The notes below the pieces were generated by a model. That model was not told the origin of the DNA. It was given only the letters and a program-made list of their open reading frames with translations, and did not search any database. Both the position numbers and the translations under genes were made by a program. This document shows, piece by piece, positions 1 through 7,134 of a DNA stretch of 8,770 nucleotides (position 1 is the first letter of the stretch; each line of letters begins with the position of its first letter). The DNA lies in assembly GCA_030540495.1 (NCBI GenBank), contig JAUNWC010000048.1, positions 1 to 8,770 on the forward strand. The letters run 5' to 3'. The stretch comes from Bacteroidota bacterium (lineage in GTDB: Bacteria > Bacteroidota > Bacteroidia > Bacteroidales > P3).

Positions 1-95
1 AACTTATAACAACCTATGCTAACTTATAAGGAGCCAAAGGCTCCAACTTATCCCAACCTATGCTAACTTATCCCAACTCTGCCTCCAACCTATAA
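1..95. repeat. Degenerate tandem array of 10-nt AACYTATNNN units
   Basis: Reading from base 1 the sequence splits into 10-nt units: aacttataac, aacctatgct, aacttataag, then a 14-nt interruption (gagccaaaggctcc), then aacttatccc, aacctatgct, aacttatccc, a degenerate aactctgcct plus cc, and aacctataag. The common pattern is AACYTATNNN. The string aacctatgctaacttat occurs exactly at 11-27 and 55-71, and again inverted at 7135-7151. The last unit overlaps the 3' end of the leftward barrel gene, whose stop codon (90-92) lies in it. The array continues past the left edge, so its full length is unknown. It has no spacers and no coding content. Function is unknown; it could be a simple tandem repeat or part of a dispersed intergenic repeat family. 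Confidence 0.8.
30..44. other. Short perfect hairpin inside the array
   Basis: The sequence ggagccaaaggctcc is a 6-bp perfect inverted repeat around a 3-nt loop. It is the only GC-rich piece of the array and breaks its 10-nt rhythm. It lies about 45 nt past the stop of the leftward barrel gene, so it could help end that transcript. In that direction it is followed by ttataagttagc rather than a T run, so it is not a standard intrinsic terminator. Confidence 0.4.
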
Positions 96-1331
96 GGTAC
101 ATCTTATTTTAAGGCTCCATTCGGGCATATTCATAGGGTTTTCTGAACTGATACGTTTGACAACTTCTATTCCCAATAAGGTAAATATATGGTCTATTCC
201 TACTCCCACCTCCATATATGGCGGGTAATCTTGGATAAATAAGGTTTTTAGGTTAATGAATTCATTGGGTTTGAATTGTTTGAGAAAAAAAATATTATCC
301 AAAAGAATGCCTCCGAAATTAAATTGCAAAAAGGTTTGTGCATATTCCTTGAATCTCATCTCTCTTTCGGAATAAAGATTGAAACCAAACATATTGGAAA
401 TATCGCCTACCCTATAATTAGGAGAAAAATAAGTGTAGTGGTAACTTTCTCCAAAAATTTTTCCTGCCATAAGTCTAACATCCAAAGCCATAGGACGAAA
501 ATAAAATCTATGTTGAGCAGACAAATAAACATAATGATAGTATTGTTCTGTTTTGTATTTCTGATAGTTATAGGAGTAGGTAAGGTTTATGTTTGAAGGA
601 AAATAATAAAAACGGCTATTTAATATATTTAGTTTGGAGCCCTTGTCTTTTACGGGAGAAAAAGAAAGGCTAAGGCCTCCTGCATAGTTTTCCAAGTATT
701 CAAAAGGGGCGAGAAGTTGAATGATTTCTCCTTTGTCATAAAGGAGATAAGAATCTGTTTTTTCATAACTTACAAAAGGTCGTAGGGATATACCCATTTT
801 GAAATCTTGCAAAAAACTAAGCATACTTGTTTCTTTCCTTCCAAAATAAAACCTATCCCAATTACCCAAAGAAAAATAAGCAACATCATAGTTGGAGTAG
901 GAGGGAATAAAAGTATTGTAACCATAATGAATGGCAAGGGTAGAGGAGGGAAAAGCATAAACTCCTTTTGCCTTTTTTGCAAAGTTATAAGCCGCTCCTA
1001 TGGAATATTTCCATTCTTTGTCCTTTGTGCCGTATGCTACCATCCCACTAAGACCTAATCGTTTGGAAAATTTGTTGTTGGTCTCCAAAGACAACCTTAT
1101 ACGAGTGCCTTCTATTGGGTTGTGGCTTATTGTATTTAATACATTGGTTAGGCTTATTGGTCCTATGGGTATGGCTTGAGTTATAATAAAATCGCTAATA
1201 TTCCTATTATACAGAGTTTGCTCTATTTCTTTGGTTTCTTCTGTGGTCATAGGTTGATAGGTGGGTTTCCTCTGTGCTAAAACCAAAATGGGCAAACACA
1301 ACAACAACGCTAATAATTTTTTCTTTTCCAT
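90..1331 (-). CDS. Short DUF5686-family outer-membrane beta-barrel protein
   Basis: 413 residues starting with a Sec signal peptide (MEKKK, then a hydrophobic run to about residue 19, cleavage near A19-Q20). Residues 71-80 (NPIEGTRIRL) and 100-117 (YGTKDKEWKY then SIGAAYNF) match the blocks that open the barrel part of DUF5686 proteins, and PPYMEVGVGIDHIF from residue 370 matches the conserved C-terminal block. The rest is rich in aromatic residues in alternating strands, as in outer-membrane barrels. Full-length family members are, from memory, about 800 residues with an N-terminal carboxypeptidase-regulatory-like domain. Here only the C-terminal barrel half is present, yet it has its own signal peptide, so it looks like a complete short form and not a fragment. 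The ATG overlaps the end of the upstream flippase gene by 22 nt, suggesting translational coupling. The specific role is unknown. Family assignment is by recognition of motifs, not by search. Confidence 0.72.
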   Translation of the reverse strand: MEKKKLLALLLCLPILVLAQRKPTYQPMTTEETKEIEQTLYNRNISDFIITQAIPIGPISLTNVLNTISHNPIEGTRIRLSLETNNKFSKRLGLSGMVAYGTKDKEWKYSIGAAYNFAKKAKGVYAFPSSTLAIHYGYNTFIPSYSNYDVAYFSLGNWDRFYFGRKETSMLSFLQDFKMGISLRPFVSYEKTDSYLLYDKGEIIQLLAPFEYLENYAGGLSLSFSPVKDKGSKLNILNSRFYYFPSNINLTYSYNYQKYKTEQYYHYVYLSAQHRFYFRPMALDVRLMAGKIFGESYHYTYFSPNYRVGDISNMFGFNLYSEREMRFKEYAQTFLQFNFGGILLDNIFFLKQFKPNEFINLKTLFIQDYPPYMEVGVGIDHIFTLLGIEVVKRISSENPMNMPEWSLKIRCTL

Positions 1332-2494
1332 AATAGAAAATAAATTAACTCTATAACAAACGTAACACTATAAGAAACACAAGCCGCCAAAGCCGCTCCT
1401 ACAATATTATATTTTGGTATAAGAGCAAAACAAAGCACCAAAGTAACCACAAGACCTACTATAGAGGCAAACATGGCTATGGTGAAATTACCCTTTGAGG
1501 CAAAATATTGAGTAAAATTAGAAGAGCAACTCAAAAGCATAATGCCCACAGAAAGAAGTCTTATTATATATCCTACGTCCTCAAATCCTTTGCCAAACAT
1601 AAACACCCAAACACTATTTGGCAACAAACACAAAACCAACAAAGCAACGAAAGTAAATATAGCATTGGCACGAGTAAGTTTGAGAGTTAGGTTGATGCTT
1701 GTTTGTTTGTTGTTGGTGTTGCTTAGTTTGGAATACTGCACCAAAGCCAACGAAGTGCCAAAGAGCATAACTGCCTCTCCTATGGAGCAAGCATTGGAAT
1801 ATACGCCCACCAAACTTTTGGAATGATACATGGCAAGAACATAGAAAGCAAGTCTATAGTTATACGTTTGTGCTATACTGCCTATTTGTTTGACAAAACC
1901 AAGAGAAAACAATAGTTTAAAGTTTTTTATTAATTGTTTGGTAGTTGGTATTTTGAGTTTGAAATATTCTTTTCTCAAAGCAATAAAACCATACAAAAAA
2001 CCCAAGAAATGTGCTATCAAAACAGAATAGACATAAAACATAACGTCATTAAATCTATTCAAAAGAAAAAGCCCTCCCATTATAAGCAAGTTAGTAAGAC
2101 AAATAATAAGTTTGACATTATTGGCAGAGGCTATTCTTTCTTTGCCCATAAGGGTATAATAGTTTATTTCGCTAAATGCTCCAAAGAAAGCAATCAAAAC
2201 TATTATCTTAGGCTCCCAACCAACAAACAAAGTAATAATCAGACTGCAAATAACTATCCATATCAAAGAAGGAAAAAACAAAGAGGAAAAACTTTTCCTT
2301 GGAGTAAGGTATATAAGTGTGGAATTGCCTATAAGAGTAAGTATAAGCATGGAAATATATACATTAAAAGATATTATTGCTTGCTCTCCTTTGCCCTGTG
2401 AACCTAAGGCATGAGATACTATCATAAGTATAACAAAATTGACACCCGCAAAGGTGAATTTGGTAAATAGTGTATTAAAAATATTTTTCAACAT
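1310..2494 (-). CDS. Wzx-like oligosaccharide/polysaccharide flippase (MOP superfamily)
   Basis: A very hydrophobic protein of 394 residues with about 12 predicted membrane spans, the layout of the MOP exporter superfamily (Wzx/MATE-like) that flips lipid-linked glycans across the inner membrane. The N-terminus (MLKNIFNTLFTKFTFAGVNF, then VSHALGSQGKGEQA) has the typical first helix followed by a loop of the G-x-x-x-x-G-E type. The C-terminal half has the GNFTIAMFASIVGLVV and PKYNIVGAALAACVSY pattern of the polysaccharide-biosynthesis C-terminal domain. The frame stays open upstream to a GTG at 2543-2545, but a promoter-like pair at 2518-2549 lies inside that extension, so the ATG at 2492-2494 is preferred; agaggg lies a few bases before it. 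No glycosyltransferases are visible in the window, so the substrate (O-antigen, capsule or other glycan) cannot be named. Confidence 0.78.
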   Translation of the reverse strand: MLKNIFNTLFTKFTFAGVNFVILMIVSHALGSQGKGEQAIISFNVYISMLILTLIGNSTLIYLTPRKSFSSLFFPSLIWIVICSLIITLFVGWEPKIIVLIAFFGAFSEINYYTLMGKERIASANNVKLIICLTNLLIMGGLFLLNRFNDVMFYVYSVLIAHFLGFLYGFIALRKEYFKLKIPTTKQLIKNFKLLFSLGFVKQIGSIAQTYNYRLAFYVLAMYHSKSLVGVYSNACSIGEAVMLFGTSLALVQYSKLSNTNNKQTSINLTLKLTRANAIFTFVALLVLCLLPNSVWVFMFGKGFEDVGYIIRLLSVGIMLLSCSSNFTQYFASKGNFTIAMFASIVGLVVTLVLCFALIPKYNIVGAALAACVSYSVTFVIELIYFLLWKRKNY

Positions 2495-2517
2495 TCTTGC
2501 CCTCTTAAAATTTTTTG

Positions 2518-2549
2518 CAAAGGTAGTAATTTGAGATAAAATCACAAAA
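2518..2549 (-). promoter_or_regulatory. Predicted Bacteroidota promoter for the flippase/barrel unit
   Basis: On the minus strand TTTTG (2545-2549) is followed after 19 nt by TACCTTTG (2518-2525), which fits the Bacteroidota primary sigma-factor consensus TTTG-N19-21-TAnnTTTG. Transcription would start near 2511, giving a leader of roughly 15-20 nt before the ATG at 2494. This position rules against the longer GTG-started reading of the flippase. Confidence 0.65.
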
Positions 2550-2587
2550 TTTTGTTTTTTTATGCTTATAGCAACAAAAAAAAGTAC

Positions 2588-2595
2588 TAACTTTG
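2588..2595 (+). promoter_or_regulatory. Predicted -7 box for the rnf operon
   Basis: TAACTTTG matches the Bacteroidota -7 element TAnnTTTG and lies 30 nt before the rnfB ATG. No good TTTG is found 19-21 nt upstream; that stretch reads around tgctta. A TTTG at 2551-2554 is 33 nt away, which is too far. The promoter may therefore be weak or need an activator. Only the -7 half is supported. Confidence 0.5.
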
Positions 2596-2615
2596 CAACT
2601 TAGATTTAAAGTTAT

Positions 2616-2620
2616 AAGGA
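2616..2620 (+). promoter_or_regulatory. Ribosome binding site deciding the rnfB start
   Basis: AAGGA sits 5 nt before the ATG at 2626. The frame is open further upstream to a TTG at 2593, but that TTG overlaps the -7 box and has no ribosome site. The downstream ATG also gives the usual RnfB N-terminus, which begins directly with the membrane helix. Confidence 0.6.
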
Positions 2621-2625
2621 TAACT

Positions 2626-3552
2626 ATGGGAACAATTATTATTTATGGTGTTATTGCCTTAACGATAGCAGGCATTATTCTTTCGCTTGTGTTGTATCTT
2701 GTTGCGCAAAAGTTTAAGGTTGTGGAAGACCCTCGTATAGACCAAGTTGCAGAGGCACTGCCAGGAGCCAATTGTGGTGGTTGTGGTTTTGCAGGTTGTA
2801 GGGCTTTGGCTGAGGCTATTGTCAAATCGGGCAACTTAGAGGGTAAGTATTGTCCTGTGGGTGGCTCACCTGTTATGACACAGGTAGCAAGTATTATGGG
2901 TTTGCAAGCAAGTGCTTCTGAGCCAATGATTGCTGTTGTTAGATGTAACGGAGGCAAATGTAACACTCACAAAAAAGTAGAATACGATGGAGCAAAAGAT
3001 TGTGTGGTTGCCAATCAAAACTTTGCCGGTGAGGGCGGTTGCTCCTTTGGTTGCTTGGGACTTGGCAACTGTGCAAGGGCTTGTAAGTTTGATGCTCTTG
3101 CGATTAACGAAGAGACAGGACTACCAGAGGTAGATGAGGATAAGTGCGTGTCTTGTGGAGCCTGCGTAAAGGCTTGTCCGAGAGGTGTTATAGAGTTCAG
3201 AAAGAAAGGACTAAAAAGTAGAAGAGTTTTTGTTTCTTGTATAAACAAAGAAAAAGGAGCCGCTGCCAAAAAGAATTGCGATGTGGCTTGTATAGGTTGT
3301 GGCAAGTGCGAAAAAGTTTGTCCTTTTGGAGCAATAACCATAGAGAACAACCTTTCTTACATAGATTTTAATAAATGTAAATTGTGTCGTAAGTGTGTTG
3401 CCGAATGTCCAACAGGAGCAATACTTGCAGTTAATTTTCCTGCACCTAAACCAAAGGTGGAGACTCCAGTGGAAAACAAATCGGAGGTAAGCCCTGAGGC
3501 AAAGCAAGAAAACACCACAGAAACACAAGAAAATACTAACACTCAAAACTAA
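2626..3552 (+). CDS. rnfB: RnfB, Fe-S electron-input subunit of the Rnf complex
   Basis: RnfB accepts electrons from reduced ferredoxin and passes them into the Rnf complex, which drives Na+ or H+ across the inner membrane while reducing NAD+. The 308-residue protein has one N-terminal membrane helix (about residues 4-26). Next comes the 4Fe-4S domain with C50, C53, C58 and C76 (ANCGGCGFAGC). Further cysteine groups follow: C139/C143/C149/C153 (CSFGCLGLGNC then ARAC) and three classic ferredoxin motifs at C174-C184, C222-C232 and C251-C261. This multi-cluster form, with the CINKEKGAAAKKNC segment before the third group, resembles Bacteroidota and Firmicutes RnfB and differs from the shorter proteobacterial type. 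The last ~38 residues are a hydrophilic tail rich in E, T, N and Q. It is the first gene of the operon; rnfC starts 14 nt downstream. The RseC-family gene often seen just upstream in Bacteroides is not present. Confidence 0.95.
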   Translation: MGTIIIYGVIALTIAGIILSLVLYLVAQKFKVVEDPRIDQVAEALPGANCGGCGFAGCRALAEAIVKSGNLEGKYCPVGGSPVMTQVASIMGLQASASEPMIAVVRCNGGKCNTHKKVEYDGAKDCVVANQNFAGEGGCSFGCLGLGNCARACKFDALAINEETGLPEVDEDKCVSCGACVKACPRGVIEFRKKGLKSRRVFVSCINKEKGAAAKKNCDVACIGCGKCEKVCPFGAITIENNLSYIDFNKCKLCRKCVAECPTGAILAVNFPAPKPKVETPVENKSEVSPEAKQENTTETQENTNTQN

Positions 3553-3566
3553 GGGAGCATAGAACA

Positions 3567-4904
3567 ATGAAAACATTTAACAAAGGTGGAGTACATCCAC
3601 AGGAAAACAAACTTGCTTCTAATAGCAAAATAGAAGTATTTCCTCTTACAAAAAAAGCAGTGGTTTTTGTTTCACAACATCTTGGCGCTCCTGCTACTTG
3701 TTTGGTAAAGAAAGGCGACAAAGTAAAAGTAGGAACAAAAATAGCAGAGGCTTCGGCTTTTATTTGCGCCAATACTCATTCGCCTTATTCGGGTACGGTA
3801 ACAAAGGTGGATATGGCAACGGATTTCAATGGATTTAAGAAGCCTGCCATATACATAGATGTACAAGGAGATGAATGGGAGGAAGGAATAGACACCTCCA
3901 CAGAAATAAAAAGAGAGATAACCCTTGAGGCTAAGGATATAGTTCAGAGAATGAAGGATTGTGGTGTGGTTGGACTTGGTGGAGCGGCCTTTCCTACTAA
4001 TGTAAAATATATGATACCAGAGGGAAAGAAAGCCGAATTTCTTATTATCAACGGAGTGGAATGTGAGCCTTATCTAACCTCTGATAATAGAATAATGGTG
4101 GAAAATACTGAAGAGATTTTCATAGGAATAGAAATTATGAAAAAGGCTTTGGGTATTAATACCGCTATGATAGGAATAGAGAACAACAAGCCTGAGGCCA
4201 TAAGTATGATGACCCAGATGTCAAAAAAATACAAAGGTACTTCGGTTGTTCCTCTAAAAATGAAATATCCTCAAGGAGCGGAAAAACAATTGATAAACGC
4301 TCTGACGGGAAGAGAAGTGCCAAGCGGAAAATTGCCAATAGAGGTTGGTTGTGTGGTAGATAACGTGGGAACGGCTTTGGCTATTTATTATGCAGTTCAA
4401 AAGAATAGACCTTTGATAGACAATGTCCTTACTTTTACGGGTAAGAGCATTAAGACAGAAAATCAAAAAAATCTTTTGGTTAGAGTAGGAACACCTTTGC
4501 AAGAAATAATAGACTATTGTGGAGGTTTGCCAGAGGATACGGGTAAACTAATTAGTGGAGGTCCTATGATGGGAAAGGCTATTATGGACACTTCTGCTCC
4601 TACGGTTAAGACTACTTCCAGTATACTTGTTATGAATAACAAAGAGAGCAAACGCTCGGAGCCTTCTCCTTGTATTCGTTGTGGCAAATGTGTGGAGGCT
4701 TGTCCTATGGGATTGGAACCGGTTTTGCTTTCCATACTTTGCTCACAAGACAAATGGGAAGAAGCCGAAAAAGAATGCGTTATGGACTGCATAGAGTGTG
4801 GTTGTTGTTTATTTACTTGTCCTGCCAATCGTCCTTTGTTAGACTTGATTAGGGTAGGTAAATTTAGAGTAGGAGCATTGCGTAGAGCCAGAGCGCAAAA
4901 GTAA
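3567..4904 (+). CDS. rnfC: RnfC, NADH/FMN-binding subunit of the Rnf complex
   Basis: RnfC is the peripheral subunit where NAD(H) is thought to react, related to the NuoF/Nqo1 flavoprotein of complex I. The 445-residue protein begins with the RnfC barrel-sandwich segment (FNKGGVHPQENK; HSPYSGTV near 71-78). It then has the nucleotide/FMN-binding core with GLGGAAFP at 136-143 and INGVECEPYLT at 161-171, and a SLBB-like region near 285-340. Two 4Fe-4S motifs follow: C369/C372/C375/C379 (CIRCGKCVEACP) and C408/C411/C414/C418 (CIECGCCLFTCP). All expected cysteines are present. It lacks the long alanine-rich C-terminal extension of E. coli RsxC/RnfC, as is usual outside the Gammaproteobacteria. 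The ATG follows aagggag by a normal distance, and the gene lies 14 nt after rnfB. Confidence 0.96.
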   Translation: MKTFNKGGVHPQENKLASNSKIEVFPLTKKAVVFVSQHLGAPATCLVKKGDKVKVGTKIAEASAFICANTHSPYSGTVTKVDMATDFNGFKKPAIYIDVQGDEWEEGIDTSTEIKREITLEAKDIVQRMKDCGVVGLGGAAFPTNVKYMIPEGKKAEFLIINGVECEPYLTSDNRIMVENTEEIFIGIEIMKKALGINTAMIGIENNKPEAISMMTQMSKKYKGTSVVPLKMKYPQGAEKQLINALTGREVPSGKLPIEVGCVVDNVGTALAIYYAVQKNRPLIDNVLTFTGKSIKTENQKNLLVRVGTPLQEIIDYCGGLPEDTGKLISGGPMMGKAIMDTSAPTVKTTSSILVMNNKESKRSEPSPCIRCGKCVEACPMGLEPVLLSILCSQDKWEEAEKECVMDCIECGCCLFTCPANRPLLDLIRVGKFRVGALRRARAQK

Positions 4905-4948
4905 ATGATTGGTTAGTAAAATGATTTAGAATATAAAAATACGAAAAT

Positions 4949-5920
4949 ATGTCAGTGTTTAATATTTCAGGTTCCCCTCACGTTCATAGTGTTATGACCA
5001 CAAAAAAAATAATGTGGGGTGTTGTTTTAGCAATGATACCGGCTTTGCTTGTTAGTATTTATTTCTTTGGTATCAATGCTTTGGTGCTTACATTGGTAAG
5101 TGTGGCTTCTTGTCTTTTCTTTGAATGGATAATACAAAAGTATTTACTAAAAGGCGACCTTTCCACACTAACAGATGGTTCGGCAGTTATTACAGGAATG
5201 TTGCTTGCCTTTAATGTGCCATCCTCTTTGCCTTTGTGGTTGATAATACTTGGAGCCCTTGTGTCAATAGGAGTGGGCAAAATGACCTTTGGAGGTTTGG
5301 GCAAAAATCCTTTTAATCCTGCTCTTGTGGGTAGGGTATTCCTCTTCCTTTCTTTCCCTACTGATATGGCAATGAGTGCATGGCCAAAACCAACGCCTTT
5401 GTTTGGAGGCTCAAGTGTGGTGGATGCTCTTACAGGACCTACTACCCTTAGCATTATAAAACAAGGAGGAGATTTGCCTTCTGTTATGGATATGTTTGTG
5501 GGAAATGTTGGAGGTTCTTTTGGAGAAATATCGGCAATAGCAATAATTATAGGAGGCATTTATATGCTTTGTAGGAAAATTATTTCTTGGCATATACCTG
5601 TTTCGTTTTTAGGCTCAGCCTTTGTGTTTGCTTTGATTCTTCATTTGATTAACCCTACAGAATATGTTTCTCCTATCTATCATTTGTTGGCAGGAGGTAT
5701 GATGTTGGGAGCCGTGTTTATGGCAACGGATATGGTTACCTCTCCTATTACACACAAAGGACAAATAATCTTTGGTTGTGGTTGTGGTATTCTTACCATA
5801 GTTTTTCGTTGTTTTGGTCCTATGCCAGAGGGAGTTTCTTTTGCTATTCTTATTATGAACGGCGTTACTCCTTTGATAAATAAATTTGTAAAGACAGATA
5901 AGTTCGGATATAAAAAATAG
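4949..5920 (+). CDS. rnfD: RnfD, membrane subunit with covalent FMN site
   Basis: RnfD is an integral membrane subunit related to NqrB and carries a covalently bound FMN. The 323-residue protein has about eight to ten membrane spans and family blocks DGSAVITGMLLAFNVP (76-91), KMTFGGLGKNPFNPALVGR (111-129), GSFGEISAIAIIIGG (189-203) and FMATDMVTSP (257-266). The flavinylation motif Dxx(S/T)GAT appears as DALTGPT at 159-165, with proline in place of alanine; T165 is the expected FMN acceptor. The attaching enzyme (ApbE/Ftp) is not in the window. The gap from rnfC is 44 nt, the longest in the operon, and the ATG is preceded by an A-rich stretch without a clear Shine-Dalgarno site, which is common in Bacteroidota. 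Confidence 0.95.
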   Translation: MSVFNISGSPHVHSVMTTKKIMWGVVLAMIPALLVSIYFFGINALVLTLVSVASCLFFEWIIQKYLLKGDLSTLTDGSAVITGMLLAFNVPSSLPLWLIILGALVSIGVGKMTFGGLGKNPFNPALVGRVFLFLSFPTDMAMSAWPKPTPLFGGSSVVDALTGPTTLSIIKQGGDLPSVMDMFVGNVGGSFGEISAIAIIIGGIYMLCRKIISWHIPVSFLGSAFVFALILHLINPTEYVSPIYHLLAGGMMLGAVFMATDMVTSPITHKGQIIFGCGCGILTIVFRCFGPMPEGVSFAILIMNGVTPLINKFVKTDKFGYKK

Positions 5921-5931
5921 AGGAAAAGATT

Positions 5932-6510
5932 ATGGCAAAGTTAGAATCTTCAATGAGAAATATGGTTGTTTGTTTGGCTTTGGTCACATTGCTTGCCTCT
6001 GCATTGCTTTGTGGAACATATGCTTTGACAAAGACAACAATAGATACTGCAACGCAAAAAGATAAAGAAACCGCTATAAAAAACGTATTGCCAAACAAAG
6101 AGGCAAAACTTGGAAAGGCAGAACGAGTAAGTTTGGAGGGATACAAAGACGATTTTGTTATTTATCCTGCAACATTGGACGGAGAGTTGGTTGGAGCCGC
6201 TGTGGAAACATATGACAATAACGCTTATGGTGGGAAAATAAAAATAATGGTAGGTCTTACTCAAGATGGAACAATATCCGACTACTCCATATTGGAGACA
6301 GCAGAAACTCCGGGCTTGGGTATGAAAGCAGAAGAATGGTTTAGAGACAAAGGAGATATTAGAGGTAAAAACCCAGCAACAACCAAATTTGCCACTACCA
6401 AAGATGGTGGCGATATAGACGCTATTACAGCCTCTACCATTACCTCAAGAGCATTTCTTACTGCTGTACAGAAGGCTTACGAATCATTTATGAAATATCA
6501 AAATAAATAG
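5932..6510 (+). CDS. rnfG: RnfG, FMN-binding subunit of the Rnf complex
   Basis: RnfG is anchored by one N-terminal helix (about residues 9-32), and its FMN-binding domain faces the periplasm, where it relays electrons within the complex; it is related to NqrC. The 192-residue protein shows the domain signature ETAETPGLGMKA (122-133) and the flavinylation segment DAITASTITSRAF (163-175). The acceptor would be T169, in D-A-I-T-A-S-T instead of the consensus Dxx(S/T)GAT. The ATG at 5932 lies 7 nt after agagga (5919-5924), and the gene begins 11 nt after rnfD. Length is normal for the family. Confidence 0.95.
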   Translation: MAKLESSMRNMVVCLALVTLLASALLCGTYALTKTTIDTATQKDKETAIKNVLPNKEAKLGKAERVSLEGYKDDFVIYPATLDGELVGAAVETYDNNAYGGKIKIMVGLTQDGTISDYSILETAETPGLGMKAEEWFRDKGDIRGKNPATTKFATTKDGGDIDAITASTITSRAFLTAVQKAYESFMKYQNK

Positions 6511-6521
6511 GAGATACAACT

Positions 6522-7118
6522 ATGAAAGGTTTTAAAATAGTACTAAACGGAATTATAAAAGAGAACCCTGTTTTTTGTTTGTTGCTTGGAATGTGTTCCA
6601 CTCTTGCAACAACTACCTCTGCTATAAATGGTTTGGGTATGGGAGTTTGTACAATGTTTGTATTGATGTGTTCCAATGTGGTAATATCTCTTATAAAAAA
6701 TCTTGTGCCAGATAAGGTGAGAATTCCTGCTTTTATAGTTGTTATAGCAACATTTGTCACCATACTTCAACTTCTTTTGCAAGCATATGTTCCTGCCTTG
6801 AACAAAAGCCTTGGAATATTCATTCCATTGATAGTGGTCAATTGTGTTATTTTGGGAAGAGCCGAGAGTTTTGCTAACAAAAACAATACTTTTGACTCTT
6901 TGCTTGACGGTGTAGGAATAGGTTTAGGATTTACTCTTGCTCTTACTGTTTTGGGTATAGTTAGAGAGGTTTTGGGTGCAGGTTCCATATTTGGAATAAA
7001 ATTTATAGGTGATAGCGATGGAATACTTTTGTTTATTCTTCCTCCGGGAGCGTTTATTGCCTTGGGATATTTGATAGCGATAGTAAATAAATTAAAAACA
7101 AAATACGAAAAAAAATAA
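6522..7118 (+). CDS. rnfE: RnfE, integral membrane subunit of the Rnf complex
   Basis: RnfE pairs with its paralogue RnfA (as NqrD pairs with NqrE) to form a pseudo-symmetric membrane module holding an Fe-S centre between the two subunits. The 198-residue protein has about six membrane spans. It is RnfE and not RnfA: it has IIKENPVFCLLLGMCSTLA near the N-terminus followed by TTTSAINGLGMG and then VVNCVILGRAESFANKN, whereas RnfA starts with a VNNFVLSQFLG-type helix. C25 and C108 are the conserved half-site cysteines; the other two should come from RnfA, which is not encoded here. The ATG follows taggag, which overlaps the rnfG stop, so the two genes are tightly coupled. It is the last rnf gene of this unit and ends in a lysine-rich tail encoded by an 8-A run. 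Confidence 0.93.
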   Translation: MKGFKIVLNGIIKENPVFCLLLGMCSTLATTTSAINGLGMGVCTMFVLMCSNVVISLIKNLVPDKVRIPAFIVVIATFVTILQLLLQAYVPALNKSLGIFIPLIVVNCVILGRAESFANKNNTFDSLLDGVGIGLGFTLALTVLGIVREVLGAGSIFGIKFIGDSDGILLFILPPGAFIALGYLIAIVNKLKTKYEKK

Positions 7119-7134
7119 TTTAGAGTAGATTACT

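Noticed and set aside
1..95. Possible CRISPR-like repeat array
   Set aside because: Units are only 10 nt, contiguous and degenerate, with no unique spacers and no cas genes nearby.
1934..2401. 155-codon rightward open frame opposite the flippase
   Set aside because: Its translation is rich in K, N, Q and S with no family resemblance and mirrors the hydrophobic flippase codons; it is a shadow frame.
2495..2545. GTG-started N-terminal extension of the flippase
   Set aside because: It contains the predicted promoter and is polar, unlike the usual short N-terminus before the first helix.
2610..2620. gttataag in the rnfB leader as another copy of the left-edge repeat
   Set aside because: Only about 8 nt match in AT-rich DNA, which is expected by chance; it also overlaps the ribosome site.
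2593..2625. TTG-started N-terminal extension of rnfB
   Set aside because: The TTG overlaps a -7 promoter box and lacks a ribosome site; the ATG at 2626 has AAGGA 5 nt upstream and gives the normal RnfB N-terminus.
4903..4926. Repeated aaatgatt in the rnfC-rnfD gap as a regulatory site
   Set aside because: Two short copies in AT-rich DNA, with no promoter elements or symmetry around them.
5059..5559. 166-codon leftward open frame opposite rnfD
   Set aside because: Antisense of a well-conserved membrane protein, proline- and lysine-rich with no recognisable domain; a shadow frame.
7108..7115. 8-A run at the end of rnfE as a possible frameshift site
   Set aside because: It lies in the last codons, so slippage would alter only a few tail residues, and no downstream frame continues.
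6522..7118. Could this gene be rnfA instead of rnfE?
   Set aside because: The KENPVF, NGLGMG and VVNCVILGRAESFA blocks are those of RnfE; RnfA has a different N-terminal helix and loop.
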